A stretch of DNA of 64,000 nucleotides. Origin: Hymenobacter monticola. GTDB taxonomy: Bacteria; Bacteroidota; Bacteroidia; Cytophagales; Hymenobacteraceae. Location: positions 806,001 to 870,000 of the forward strand of contig NZ_CP094534.1 of the NCBI RefSeq assembly GCF_022811645.1, read 5' to 3'. The position numbers were made by a program, and so were the translations under genes. Shown here one piece after another: positions 18,262-28,515 of this stretch. Positions within the stretch are counted from its first letter, which is position 1. Each line of letters starts with the position of its first letter. Below the pieces are notes generated by a model, which had not been told where the DNA came from, did not search any database, and was given only the letters and a program-made list of their open reading frames with translations.

Positions 18262-18375
18262 GGGCACAACCTAAGCGTAAAAGGCAGGAATTGCCGGGCC
18301 AAACAGACTGCCCGGCCCGCAGTTTTGATAAGCCCGAACGTGCGCCGCCATTTCCATACCGTAAAGATGGATTAA

Positions 18376-18391
18376 AGATGTTGCAACATCT
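18376..18391. promoter_or_regulatory. Perfect 16-bp palindrome in a divergent spacer
   Basis: AGATGTTGCAACATCT lies between the divergent kinase (start 18261) and HD-domain gene (start 18511). It is followed by TATAATTCGG and sits in an AT-richer stretch, as expected of a dimeric regulator's binding site. The regulator is unknown. Confidence 0.45.
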
Positions 18392-18510
18392 ATAATTCGG
18401 GCATAATTATCCGCGAAGCCGGCTCCGGATAAGGCGCTGATTTTCTGTTTTCAATTTTACCTGCTTGCTTTGCTTGCCTGTCGGGCGCCGCTGCCCGTGG
18501 CCCTTTCCGC

Positions 18511-19119
18511 ATGAACGTCCTGGCCGCCGAAAATTTTATCGTGAATGAGTTGCGGCGTGGCCTTTCTCCCACGCTCTACTACCATGGCCTGCACCACACG
18601 CTCGACGTGGCCGCCGTGGCCCAGGAGTTGGCCGCCGCCGAGGGCGTGACCGACCCCGAGGCGTTGGCCCTGCTGCGCACCGCCGCCCTCTACCACGACG
18701 CCGGCTTTTTGCACAGCTACCAGGGCCACGAAGACCAGGGCTGCGCGCTGGCCCGCGCCACGCTGCCGGACTTTGATTTCTCACCGGAACAAATCGAGCA
18801 AATATGCGGCCTGATTACGGCCACCAAGTACCCGCAGGAGCCGCACAACCACCTCGAAGAAATTATCTGCGACGCCGACCTCGACTACCTCGGCCGGACC
18901 GATTTTGTGCCCATTTCCACGAGCCTGTTCGATGAGCTAACCGCCCGGCAGCTCATTGCCGACGAGCACGCCTGGTTTCAGCTGCAAGCGCGGTTTCTCG
19001 CCAGTCACCACTTCTGGACGCGCACGGCCGTGGCCCGGCGCGCGGCTCCTAAGCAGGCGCGTCTCGACCACATCCTGGCGCTGTTGACCAACTGGCCCGC
19101 CGCTGACGGAGCCGCCTAG
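18511..19119 (+). CDS. HD-domain metal-dependent phosphohydrolase
   Basis: 202 aa, soluble. HD-superfamily metal ligands are visible: His in YYHGLHHTLDV, the His-Asp pair in ALYHDAGF, and the later Asp in CDADLDYLG. Such proteins hydrolyse phosphomonoesters or phosphodiesters, often of nucleotides, but the substrate here is unknown. It reads away from the kinase cluster and ends 12 bp before a ThiE-like gene, so those two are probably cotranscribed. A role in turning over the cyclic nucleotide made nearby is possible but not supported by any specific motif. Confidence 0.85.
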   Translation: MNVLAAENFIVNELRRGLSPTLYYHGLHHTLDVAAVAQELAAAEGVTDPEALALLRTAALYHDAGFLHSYQGHEDQGCALARATLPDFDFSPEQIEQICGLITATKYPQEPHNHLEEIICDADLDYLGRTDFVPISTSLFDELTARQLIADEHAWFQLQARFLASHHFWTRTAVARRAAPKQARLDHILALLTNWPAADGAA

Positions 19120-19131
19120 CCTGCTCCCTCT

Positions 19132-19740
19132 ATGCAGCTTGTTGTGATTTCGGCACCGGAGGCGGTGGCGCAGGAAATAGAGATAATGCGCGAACTGCTG
19201 GACGCCGGCCTGCCCCGCCTGCACTTGCGCAAGCCCGCCTTCAGCCAGCAGGAAATGGCGGCTTTCATTGTGCAGCTGCCGACCCGCTACCACGCCCGGC
19301 TGGTGCTGCACGGTCACCCGGCGCTGGTTTCCGACCTGAAACTGGGCGGCCTGCACCTCACCGCCGCCGCCCGCAACGGCTGGGTGAGTCGTCCGAAACT
19401 AGCCGCCGGCCAAACCTTATCCACCTCTTTCCACACGCTGCCCGAAATCCGGCAGCACCGCCGCAAGTACAACTACGTATTTCTGAGCCCTATTTTTGAC
19501 AGCCTCAGCAAGAGCGGCTACGCGGCCGGTTTCGAGCTGGCCACCGTGGCCCACGCGCTACGGCAGCTTTGGCAGCGCATGGGCTACGTGCCGCAAGTGC
19601 TGGCGCTGGGCGGCATCGAGGCCAGTAAGCTGGCGGCCGTGCGGCGGGCCGGCTTTGCGGGCGCCGCCGTGCTGGGCACGGTGTGGCAAAGTCCCGACCC
19701 GGTGGCCGCCTTCCGCGAGCTGCAGGCGCTGGCCAGCTAG
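19132..19740 (+). CDS. Thiamine phosphate synthase-like protein (ThiE/TenI family)
   Basis: 202 aa TIM-barrel protein with ThiE/TenI features: LHLRKP near the start (ThiE normally has LR.K), LHGH, GLHLT in place of the usual GVHLG, the pyrophosphate-loop region SPIFDSLSKSGY and ALGGIEASKL. Several positions differ from the canonical ThiE at 22981-23604, and TenI-type members may act as thiazole tautomerases rather than synthases. It sits opposite the thiamine operon and overlaps thiF by four bases (19737-19740), tail to tail. I infer an accessory thiazole-phosphate role. Confidence 0.8.
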   Translation: MQLVVISAPEAVAQEIEIMRELLDAGLPRLHLRKPAFSQQEMAAFIVQLPTRYHARLVLHGHPALVSDLKLGGLHLTAAARNGWVSRPKLAAGQTLSTSFHTLPEIRQHRRKYNYVFLSPIFDSLSKSGYAAGFELATVAHALRQLWQRMGYVPQVLALGGIEASKLAAVRRAGFAGAAVLGTVWQSPDPVAAFRELQALAS

Positions 19741-20840
19741 TAGTCGGCCAAGCCGTTTTGCAGCGAATACACTTCCCGAAAACCCTGCGCCAGTAGCTGC
19801 TGGGCAGCCTTCTGGCTGCGAACGCCGCTGGCGCAGTGCACCACTACGAGCACCTCGGGTAAGATTTCGCCGAGTCGCTCGCCCAGCTGCGCCAGTGGCA
19901 TCAGCCGCCCGCCGATGCTACGCCGGGCCGCCTCGTGCGGCTCGCGCACATCGAGCAGCTGCAGCGGCCGGCCGCTTTGCTGCCAGGCTTTCAGGTCGTC
20001 GGCCGTGATTTCAGGCGCGCGCTGCGGCGCGGCCTGCAGGGGCGCTTCGCCGCAAAAAGCCGCGTAGTCGGGCGCCAATTCGGTGCGCTGCTGGTTGGCC
20101 GCCACGGCGCGGAAGCGGATGCTTTGGAAGCGCATGCCCAGGGCATCGACCAGCAGCAGGCGGCCGCTTAGCACCTCGCCCAGCTCCAGAATAATCTTCA
20201 GCGCCTCGGTGGCCTGCAGGGTGCCCACCAGGCCCGGCAGCACGCCCAGCACGCCGATTTCGGCGCAGCTGGGGGCATCGCCCGGCGCGGGCGGCTCCGG
20301 GTAGAGGCAGCGGTAGGTGGGGCCGTTTTGGTAATTGAACACCGACACCTGCCCTTCAAACTTGAAAATAGCCCCGAACACCAGCGGCTTGCCGAGGATG
20401 ACGCAGGCATCGTTCACTAAGTAGCGCGTGGTGAAGTTGTCGGAGCAGTCCACCACCATGTCGTAGTCGGCAAATAGCTCCAGCACGTTGTCTCTCGACA
20501 GCAGCACTTGGTGCGTTTGCAACGTGATGAATGGGTTTTGCGCTGCCAACTTTTCGGCGGCCACCACCGCTTTGGGCCGGCCCACGTCGGCGGTGGCATA
20601 GAGCACCTGCCGCTGCAGGTTGCTGTCGTCCACGGTGTCAAAATCAAGCAAACCCAGCGTGCCCACGCCGGCGGCGGCCAGGTATTGCAGCACCGGGCAG
20701 CCCAGCCCGCCGCAGCCCACCACCAGCACGCGGGCCGCCTTCAGGCGCTGCTGCCCGGCCAGGCCGATTTCGGGCAGCAGCAGGTGGCGGCTGTAGCGGT
20801 TGGTTTCGGCAGGCAACAAAACGTTTTCAGTAAGAGTCAT
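19737..20840 (-). CDS. thiF: ThiF/MoeB-type sulfur-carrier adenylyltransferase with rhodanese domain
   Basis: 367 aa. Residues 1-250 are an E1-like adenylyltransferase (nucleotide-binding VVGCGGLGCPVLQYL, catalytic-region DCSDNFTTRYLVND, CLYPEPP segment). Residues 270-367 are a rhodanese domain with catalytic Cys in VVHCASGVRS. It should adenylate the C-terminal glycine of ThiS and pass sulfur to form the thiocarboxylate. Fusion with rhodanese brings sulfur delivery into one chain, as in MOCS3/Uba4. It is the last gene of the minus-strand thiamine operon. It could also serve MoaD, but no molybdopterin genes are nearby. Confidence 0.9.
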   Translation of the reverse strand: MTLTENVLLPAETNRYSRHLLLPEIGLAGQQRLKAARVLVVGCGGLGCPVLQYLAAAGVGTLGLLDFDTVDDSNLQRQVLYATADVGRPKAVVAAEKLAAQNPFITLQTHQVLLSRDNVLELFADYDMVVDCSDNFTTRYLVNDACVILGKPLVFGAIFKFEGQVSVFNYQNGPTYRCLYPEPPAPGDAPSCAEIGVLGVLPGLVGTLQATEALKIILELGEVLSGRLLLVDALGMRFQSIRFRAVAANQQRTELAPDYAAFCGEAPLQAAPQRAPEITADDLKAWQQSGRPLQLLDVREPHEAARRSIGGRLMPLAQLGERLGEILPEVLVVVHCASGVRSQKAAQQLLAQGFREVYSLQNGLADY

Positions 20841-20856
20841 CGGAATTAAATTCGAA

Positions 20857-20964
20857 CGTCATGCACAGCGCAGCGAAGCAGCTTTACCGCCATAAGCAAA
20901 CCAATCGCTGAGCGAAAAGGATTAGTGCCTGCGGTAAAGATGCTTCGCTGCGCTGTGCATGACG
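20857..20964. repeat. Long inverted repeat between thiH and thiF (GCGCAGCGAAG family)
   Basis: Arms 20857-20890 and 20931-20964 (34 nt) with two mismatches. The core GCGCAGCGAAGCA is shared with 24501-24604 and, diverged, with 26557, 50345 and 51099. Confidence 0.9.
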
Positions 20965-20976
20965 GCCTTTTTCTAT

Positions 20977-22098
20977 TTAACGCGGCAGCCCCACCAGCGT
21001 CGCGTCCCAGTCCTTCCACACCGGTTCGTAGCCCTGGCGGCGCAGCATGGCGGCAATTTCGGCGGGGCTGCGCTCGTCCGAAATCTCGAACTGCTCCAGC
21101 GACTCCGGCGCCACCGCGTAGCCGCCCGGGTTGGTCTTGGAGCCCGCGCTGATGCTCGTGATGCCCAGTTTCACCACATGGTCGCGGAAAACCGGGTTTT
21201 CGCGGGTCGAAAGCGACAGCTCCACTTCCTCGTTCAGCAGGCGGTAGGCGCAAATAAGCTGCACCAGCTCCCGGTCGCTCATTTCCACCTTGGGCTGCAG
21301 CAGTCCCTCGGCCGGCCGCAGGCGCGGGAACGACAGGCTGTACTTGGTTTGCCAGTAGGTGCGTTCGAGGTAATCGAGGTGCAGCGCGGTGTAGAAGCAG
21401 TCGGTGCGCCAGTCCTCCAGCCCGATGAGCACGCCCAGCCCCATCTTGTGAATGCCGGCCCGGCCCAACCGGTCGGGCGTGTCGAGGCGATAGTTGAAGT
21501 TGGATTTCTTGCCCTTGGGGTGGTGCTTCCTGTAGTCGTCGCGGTGGTAGGTTTCCTGGTACACCAGCACCGTGTTCAGGCCTTCGGAAATCAGGCGCTC
21601 GTAGTCGGCCTGGTCCAGCGGCTGCACTTCCATGGAGAGGTGCGCGAAGTGCGGCCGCAGCGTGCGCAGGGCTTTTTCCAGGTAATCGACGCCCACCGTC
21701 ACGTTGGCCTCGCCGGTCACCAGCAGCACATGGTCGTAGCCCCAGTCCTTGAGCACGGCGGCTTCCTGCAGCATTTCCACGCTGCTGAGCGTGCGCCGCG
21801 CAATCTTATTATCGAGGCTGAAGCCGCAGTAGGTGCAGATATTTTGGCACTCGTTGCTCAGATACAGCGGCGCATAAAGCTGCACCGTGTTGCCGAACCG
21901 CTTGCGCGTGAGCTGGTGGCTCAGCTGCGCCATCTGCTCCAGATACGGCGCCGCGGCGGGCGAAATCAGCGCCTTGAAATCTTCCAGCGTGCGGTGCGGC
22001 GCGGCCAGGGCACGCTCCACATCCGCCGCCGTCTTGGCGTAGATGCTGGCCTTGACGTCGTCCCAGGGCTGGGCCTCGAATATTGGGCGGAAGCTCAT
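20977..22098 (-). CDS. thiH: 2-iminoacetate synthase ThiH
   Basis: 373 aa radical-SAM lyase that cleaves tyrosine to 2-iminoacetate (dehydroglycine) and p-cresol for thiazole synthesis. The cluster motif CX3CX2C is present as Cys84, Cys88 and Cys91 (CQNICTYCGFS). Length and the C-terminal block (SISAGSKTNPGGYA) fit ThiH. Using ThiH instead of the glycine oxidase ThiO is notable in a likely aerobe. It follows thiG in the operon, from which it is separated by an inverted repeat. Confidence 0.96.
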   Translation of the reverse strand: MSFRPIFEAQPWDDVKASIYAKTAADVERALAAPHRTLEDFKALISPAAAPYLEQMAQLSHQLTRKRFGNTVQLYAPLYLSNECQNICTYCGFSLDNKIARRTLSSVEMLQEAAVLKDWGYDHVLLVTGEANVTVGVDYLEKALRTLRPHFAHLSMEVQPLDQADYERLISEGLNTVLVYQETYHRDDYRKHHPKGKKSNFNYRLDTPDRLGRAGIHKMGLGVLIGLEDWRTDCFYTALHLDYLERTYWQTKYSLSFPRLRPAEGLLQPKVEMSDRELVQLICAYRLLNEEVELSLSTRENPVFRDHVVKLGITSISAGSKTNPGGYAVAPESLEQFEISDERSPAEIAAMLRRQGYEPVWKDWDATLVGLPR

Positions 22099-22104
22099 TT
22101 TTAC

Positions 22105-22197
22105 AGTGGTTAACGGTTAGTGATAAGTGGTTAATGTTGGAAAGTGCAAGGAGCGGCTGGTTCATTACTAACCACTTATCACCAACCGTTAACCACT
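22105..22197. repeat. Inverted repeat between thiG and thiH
   Basis: Arms 22105-22136 and 22163-22197 (word GTGATAAGTGGTTAA and complement), AT-rich, with a few mismatches. The arm overlaps the thiG stop codon (22196-22198). Confidence 0.85.
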
Positions 22198-22975
22198 AAT
22201 CCAGAAACGCCGTGAGCGGCGAGCTGGCTACGGCCTCGGCGTGCGCTACCGGTGCAGCCAGCCGAGCCTCATACGCCATGCGGCCGGCTTCTACAGCCAT
22301 TTTGAAAGCCGTGGCCATGGCCACCGGGTTGCCAGCGACGGCAATGGCCGTGTTCACCAGCACGGCATCGGCGCCCATTTCCAGAGCCGCGGCCGCGTGC
22401 GAGGGCGCCCCAATGCCGGCATCCACCACCACCGGCACCTTGCTCTGGCCGATGATGATTTCGAGGAATTCGCGCGTCAGCAGGCCCTTGTTCGAGCCGA
22501 TGGGCGAACCCAGGGGCATCACGGCCGCCACGCCCACCTCCTCCAGGCGCTTGCACAGCACCGGGTCGGCATGGATGTAGGGCAGTACCACGAAGCCCAG
22601 CCTCACCAGTTCCTCGGCGGCTTTCAGGGTTTCGATGGGGTCTGGCAGCAGATACTTCGGGTCGGGATGAATTTCGAGCTTAAGCCAGTTGGTTTCCAAC
22701 GCTTCGCGGGCTAGCTGCGCGGCAAAAACCGCTTCTTTGGCCGTGCGCACGCCGGAGGTGTTGGGCAGCAGGCTGAACTGCGGATGCGAAAGGTGACGCA
22801 GGATGTCATCCTCGGCATCGGCCACGTCCACCCTTTTCAGCGCCACCGTCACCAGTTCCGAGCCCGCGGCTAAAAGCGCTTCTTCCATCAACTCCGACGA
22901 GCTAAATTTGCCCGTTCCGGTGAACAGACGGGAATTGAATGTGCGGCCAGCAATGACCAGATTTTTATTTAACAT
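22196..22975 (-). CDS. thiG: Thiazole synthase ThiG
   Basis: 259 aa, full length. It condenses 1-deoxy-D-xylulose 5-phosphate, dehydroglycine and ThiS thiocarboxylate into the thiazole phosphate carboxylate. Family marks: FTGTGKF near the start, the Schiff-base lysine Lys99 in [11 protein letters not shown], the phosphate-binding [12 protein letters not shown] and [12 protein letters not shown]. Its start is 5 bp from the end of thiE, so translation is probably coupled. The stop codon lies in the arm of an inverted repeat. Confidence 0.97.
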   Translation of the reverse strand: MLNKNLVIAGRTFNSRLFTGTGKFSSSELMEEALLAAGSELVTVALKRVDVADAEDDILRHLSHPQFSLLPNTSGVRTAKEAVFAAQLAREALETNWLKLEIHPDPKYLLPDPIETLKAAEELVRLGFVVLPYIHADPVLCKRLEEVGVAAVMPLGSPIGSNKGLLTREFLEIIIGQSKVPVVVDAGIGAPSHAAAALEMGADAVLVNTAIAVAGNPVAMATAFKMAVEAGRMAYEARLAAPVAHAEAVASSPLTAFLD

Positions 22976-22980
22976 AATAA

Positions 22981-23604
22981 TTAAACAGGTTTTAAAGCTG
23001 ATAACTCATTGACAAACAATGCCGCTGATTCTGTTGGATTTTCAGTTGCGCCAATGGCTCCCGACACCGCCACTCCGTGCAGCCCCGCTGCCAGCAGCGC
23101 CGGCACGTCGCCCAAGGTGATGCCGCCAATGCCGATAATGGGCACCGTAATGCCCGCGGCCTGGCACTGCCGCATGATTTCGGTATAGCCGGCCAGGCCC
23201 AGAATCGGGCTTAATTTTTCCTTGGTGCTGGTGAAGCGAAACGGCCCCAGGCCCACGTAATCGACGCCGGTTGCGGCCAGGCGCTGCACATCAGCGAAAG
23301 TGTTGGCGGTGCCGCCGATAATGAATTTTGAGCCCAGCATTTCGCAGGCTTCGGCAGGTGGCAAATCTTCCTTGCCCAGGTGAACGCCGTCGGCCCCAAT
23401 TTCCTGGGCCAGCGCGGGGTTGTCGTTGATGATGAGCGTGGCACCGTAGCGGCGGCACACGGCTTGCGCATCCAGCGCCAGCTGCTTCCAGATGGCGGGC
23501 GGCTGGTTTTTCACCCGAAGCTGTAGCCAGCGCACCCCGCCCTGGCAGGCCAGTTCGGCCGCTTCGGCATTGGTGGTGATGTAGTGAAGAGAATTGATTT
23601 TCAT
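22981..23604 (-). CDS. thiE: Thiamine phosphate synthase ThiE
   Basis: 207 aa TIM barrel. It joins HMP pyrophosphate and thiazole phosphate to thiamine phosphate. Canonical blocks are present: [57 protein letters not shown] and [11 protein letters not shown]. It keeps the GVHLG pattern that the second ThiE-like gene (19132-19740) has lost, so this is the better candidate for the main synthase. It sits between thiD and thiG in the operon. Confidence 0.96.
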   Translation of the reverse strand: MKINSLHYITTNAEAAELACQGGVRWLQLRVKNQPPAIWKQLALDAQAVCRRYGATLIINDNPALAQEIGADGVHLGKEDLPPAEACEMLGSKFIIGGTANTFADVQRLAATGVDYVGLGPFRFTSTKEKLSPILGLAGYTEIMRQCQAAGITVPIIGIGGITLGDVPALLAAGLHGVAVSGAIGATENPTESAALFVNELSALKPV

Positions 23605-23610
23605 GCGAGG

Positions 23611-23697
23611 TGGGGTGCGGGGCTTGCCCCCGCCCGTCGTTGAACGACGGTCATTTATTGGCGCGCACAGCCGGGCGGGGGCAAGCCCCGCACCCTA
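23611..23697. repeat. Long inverted repeat between thiD and thiE
   Basis: Arms 23611-23636 and 23672-23697 of the GGGGCTTGCCCCCGCCC family, nearly perfect. The distal arm contains the thiD stop codon (23695-23697). Confidence 0.9.
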
Positions 23698-24459
23698 CGC
23701 CGTTCTTGAATGGTAGCCCAGCAGTGTGTCGTTGCTGGCCAGAAAGGCGGTGGTGTAGTCCTTAGCCGCTTCGCAGGCATCTACCAGTGTTTCGCCTTTG
23801 GCGAGATTAGCCAGCACCGCCGCCGACAGCACGCAGCCGCTGCCGTGCTTCTCGCCGTGCGGCAGCCGCGCCACCGAAAACGAGTCCCACTTGCCGCGAG
23901 CGTACAGCACGTCGGTCGATAGTTCGCCGTCGTCGTGCCCGCCTTTCAGCAACACCGGGCAGAAGGCGCTCACGACCTGCGCCGCTATTTCAGCCGATTC
24001 CTCGCCGGGCCACATGCGCAGCATTTCGGGCTTGTTGGGCGTCACGAGGGCCATTTCGGCGCACAGGGCCTGCACCAGCTGGCGGTCGGTTTGGCGGTGA
24101 AACTCGTAGCCGGCCGATGCTTTCAGCACCGGGTCCCACACAATTTGCAGCTTCGGGTTCTGCACTTTCAGCCAGCCCACCAGTTCCAACAGCTGCGGCA
24201 GGTTTTCCACTAAACCAATTTTAATAAAATCGACCTTGAAGCGGGCAAAAAGCACGCGAATCTGCTCTCGAATTTCGGCCGCCGGCACCCAGTTCACGCG
24301 CTCAAACGACACGTCGTTTTGCACCGTGAGGGCCGTGCACACCCCCAGCCCATACACGCCGTGGCTCTCCAGTGTCTTCACATCAGCCAGCAAGCCAGCC
24401 CCCGCGCTGGGGTCAAGACCGGCAATGCTGAGGGCGTAAGGGCGGAAGGATTGGGACAT
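23695..24459 (-). CDS. thiD: Hydroxymethylpyrimidine/phosphomethylpyrimidine kinase ThiD
   Basis: 254 aa ribokinase-fold kinase that phosphorylates HMP and HMP-P to the pyrophosphate used by ThiE. Seen: SIAGLDPSAGAGLLADVKT at the N-terminus, TPNKPEML, and the anion-hole/catalytic block PHGEKHGSGCVLSAAVLANLA near the C-terminus. Third gene of the thiamine operon, after thiC. Its TAG stop is contributed by the arm of the inverted repeat that follows. Confidence 0.96.
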   Translation of the reverse strand: MSQSFRPYALSIAGLDPSAGAGLLADVKTLESHGVYGLGVCTALTVQNDVSFERVNWVPAAEIREQIRVLFARFKVDFIKIGLVENLPQLLELVGWLKVQNPKLQIVWDPVLKASAGYEFHRQTDRQLVQALCAEMALVTPNKPEMLRMWPGEESAEIAAQVVSAFCPVLLKGGHDDGELSTDVLYARGKWDSFSVARLPHGEKHGSGCVLSAAVLANLAKGETLVDACEAAKDYTTAFLASNDTLLGYHSRTA

Positions 24460-24500
24460 AGGTTGAGAAAGGATTGTCGGGGAAGAACGTCGCGCAAAAG

Positions 24501-24604
24501 CACGTTATGCAGCGCGCAGCGAAGCATCTTGCCCGCCACCAATTAATCAACTAAAAGAATTACGTTGTGCGGGCAAGATGCTTCACTGCGCGCTACATGA
24601 CGTG
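24501..24604. repeat. Long inverted repeat between thiC and thiD
   Basis: Arms 24501-24536 and 24569-24604 (36 nt) with three mismatches; GCGCAGCGAAGCATC family. Confidence 0.9.
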
Positions 24605-24630
24605 CTGCTTTGTACTGTTCTTAAAAAGCC

Positions 24631-26508
<1,878 letters not shown>

Positions 26509-26556
26509 CTATTGAAAGTGTAGCGGTGAAATCTTAGTTGATTGCCATTTAATCGT

Positions 26557-26658
26557 CTGTCATCCTGAGCGCAGCGAAGGACCTTATCACGCCTGACGCA
26601 GTAGCTACTGCAAGCTGTTTCTCGGTGATAAGGTCCTTCGCTGCGCTCAGGATGACAG
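26557..26658. repeat. Perfect 34-bp inverted repeat between thiS and thiC
   Basis: Arms 26557-26590 and 26625-26658 are exact complements around a 34-nt loop. The word TCATCCTGAGCGCAGCGAAG is a widely scattered bacterial intergenic repeat and recurs, diverged, at 51099-51190. Confidence 0.95.
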
Positions 26659-26679
26659 TTACCAAAGCAGACGGCGCTT

Positions 26680-26883
26680 TTACCCGCCCTGCGTGGCCCG
26701 GATAATCGTGACCCGGTCGTGGGCGCGTAGCTCGTGGGCGGGCCAGGCGGCGCGGGGCACCACCTCGTCGTTCACGGCCACGGCGAGGCCGCGCTGCTCG
26801 GCCAGCGCGAGGCCAGCGAGCAGTTGGGTGAGCGTCTGAGAATCGGCGGTTTCCTGGGGCGAATTGTTTACGTAGCAGACCAT
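26680..26883 (-). CDS. thiS: Sulfur carrier protein ThiS
   Basis: 67 aa from ATG 26883 (the frame stays open further upstream, but the ThiS fold starts here). Ubiquitin-like beta-grasp protein with N-terminal VNNSPQE, middle VAVNDEVVPRAAW and the obligatory C-terminal Gly-Gly (ATQGG) that ThiF adenylates and turns into a thiocarboxylate. First gene of the thiamine operon, about 95 nt after the TPP riboswitch. Confidence 0.95.
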   Translation of the reverse strand: MVCYVNNSPQETADSQTLTQLLAGLALAEQRGLAVAVNDEVVPRAAWPAHELRAHDRVTIIRATQGG

Positions 26884-26977
26884 GGCAACTAGAAAAGTTG
26901 GCAACGAATCAAGTCCATAAACAATAGCGGGTGCCGGCAACGGACTACCCATAGGCAGCCGCGGGCGGACCAGTACT

Positions 26978-27052
26978 TTTCCCTTCGCCGGTATTAGCCG
27001 GAATCAGGTTCCAAGGGTATTATCTCAGCCGCGCCGAAGCGCAGCACCCCTA
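26978..27052 (-). ncRNA. TPP riboswitch (THI element)
   Basis: Read on the minus strand, the segment has all conserved parts in order: AGGGGTGC, GGCTGAGA, TACCCTTGGAACCTGAT, CGGCTAATACCG and CGAAGGGAA. It should bind thiamine pyrophosphate and shut off the whole thiS-thiF operon. It lies just after a TAGATTTG -10-type element. Confidence 0.97.
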
Positions 27053-27064
27053 AAGTTTATGGGC

Positions 27065-27072
27065 CAAATCTA
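27065..27072 (-). promoter_or_regulatory. Promoter -7 element of the thiamine operon
   Basis: TAGATTTG on the minus strand matches TAnnTTTG exactly. Transcription would begin a few bases before the riboswitch. No clear -33 TTG is visible at the usual distance. Confidence 0.6.
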
Positions 27073-27100
27073 CGCGCTGGCCGGGAATAATCAGCACGAT

Positions 27101-27188
27101 GTAGGGACGAGGCTTGCCCCCGCCCGGCTATTCGCTCCGTCACAACGATTCCGTGCAACGGCCGGGCGGGGGCAAGCCCCGCCCCTAC
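27101..27188. repeat. Long inverted repeat between divergent promoters
   Basis: Arms 27101-27128 and 27161-27188 (28 nt), two mismatches, GGGGCTTGCCCCCGCCC family. It lies between the thiamine operon and the TPR gene, so here it cannot be a terminator for either. Confidence 0.9.
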
Positions 27189-27206
27189 GTCGTTCAAACA
27201 TTCACA

Positions 27207-27239
27207 TTGCCCTTCATCGCCCAAAATCCAATATCTTCG
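27207..27239 (+). promoter_or_regulatory. Probable promoter of the TPR gene
   Basis: TTG 27207-27209, 22-bp spacer, TATCTTCG 27232-27239: one mismatch from TAnnTTTG, 35 bp before the start codon. Confidence 0.5.
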
Positions 27240-27274
27240 CTACATACGCCTTTCATTCGACCCATCTTCCGGCT

Positions 27275-28351
27275 ATGATGCAAAAGACTCTGCTTTTTCT
27301 CGTGTTGCTGGGTGCTTCTTTTACCAGCCGCGCCCAAGAGGTTGATACCGTGCGGGCCAGCACCCTGCCCGGCCCACAGCTGGCCGAAAAAGCCTACAAC
27401 GCCGGCCTCGCCAGCTTCCAGGCCCAGCGCTACCCGGCTGCGCTGCAAAGCTTCGACCAGGCCATTGCCGCGAAGCCCGATTTTGCGGCTGCCTACACCA
27501 ACCGCGCCGCTACCCGCTTCGAGTTGAAAGACTACCCGCAGGCCCAGGCCGACTACGACCAGGCCCTGAAGCTAGAGCCCGGCAACTACGCCGGCTACTT
27601 CGGCCGCGCCCGTGCCCAGGAGGCCCAGAACCATATCACGGAAGCAGACCAAGACTACTCCGAAGCCCTAAAAGCCAAGCCCGACTACGCCCCTGCCTGG
27701 TACAACCGCGGCGTGTTGCGCTTCGAGAAAGGCGACTACCAAGCTGCCCGCGAAGATTTTGATGGCGCCCTCAAAGCCGACCCCAAACTGGCTTACGCTT
27801 ACCACGACCGCGCCAGCGCCCAGCAGAAGCTCGGCAACTTCGCGGCCGCCGCGCAGGACTATACCCAGGCCCTGGCCCTGCAGCCCGACCTGCTGCCGGC
27901 CCTGCTCAACCGCGCCGCCGCCGAGCGCCGCACCGGCCAGCTGCCCCAGGCCCTGAAAGACTACGACGCCTACCTGGCCCGCAAAACCGACAACGCCCTG
28001 GCCTACACCAACCGCGGCAGCGCCCGCTTCGAAAACAAGGACTACGCCGGCGCCATCGCCGATTTCGGCCAGGCCCTGCAGCTCGACCCGAAGTACGCCT
28101 ACGCCTGGAACAACCGCGCCGCCGCCCTGCTCAAGCAGGAAAAATACGCCGACGCCGCCTCCGACGCCAGCCAAGCCATCAAACTGAAACCCGACTACGC
28201 CGAGGCCTACCTCAACCGCGGCCACGCCCGCGAAATGCTCCGCCAGGCCGACGAAGCTTGCCAGGACTGGCGCAAAGCCGCCGAACTGGGACTGACGGTA
28301 GGCAATGATTACGCGGCCGCGGCCGGCTGTGCGGGCGAGGCGGCGGAGTAA
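27275..28351 (+). CDS. Secreted tetratricopeptide-repeat protein
   Basis: 358 aa from ATG 27275 (27278 equally possible); the open frame upstream crosses a palindrome and a promoter. A signal peptide (ending FTSRA) is followed by about eight to nine consecutive TPR motifs of 34 aa filling residues 35-350 (for example AYTNRGSARFENKDY, AYAWNNRAAALLKQE). It is an all-helical periplasmic or surface scaffold that probably binds proteins. Unrelated TPR proteins use the same framework, so no function can be given. The PorE-like gene follows on the same strand after an inverted repeat. Confidence 0.88.
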   Translation: MMQKTLLFLVLLGASFTSRAQEVDTVRASTLPGPQLAEKAYNAGLASFQAQRYPAALQSFDQAIAAKPDFAAAYTNRAATRFELKDYPQAQADYDQALKLEPGNYAGYFGRARAQEAQNHITEADQDYSEALKAKPDYAPAWYNRGVLRFEKGDYQAAREDFDGALKADPKLAYAYHDRASAQQKLGNFAAAAQDYTQALALQPDLLPALLNRAAAERRTGQLPQALKDYDAYLARKTDNALAYTNRGSARFENKDYAGAIADFGQALQLDPKYAYAWNNRAAALLKQEKYADAASDASQAIKLKPDYAEAYLNRGHAREMLRQADEACQDWRKAAELGLTVGNDYAAAAGCAGEAAE

Positions 28352-28360
28352 ACTAGCTGC

Positions 28361-28487
28361 GCAGGCGTGGGGCCTCACTCCCAGCCCCTCTCCCGTGGAG
28401 AGGGGAGCCTAACGATTTACAACCGCGCATATCCGGTGCCCCCTCTGTTTAGGGAGAGGGGGTTAGGGGGCGAGGCCCCATGCTTGC
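28361..28487. repeat. Long imperfect inverted repeat, CCTCAC/GGGGAGAGG family
   Basis: Arms about 28361-28394 and 28452-28487 pair with small indels. Shares words (GGCCTCACTCCCAGCCCCTC) with 2112-2252. The inner part has a second small hairpin (CCCCTCTCC/GGAGAGGGG). Confidence 0.8.
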
Positions 28488-28515
28488 GCCTTTCAGAACA
28501 ATAGCCCCTCCGACC

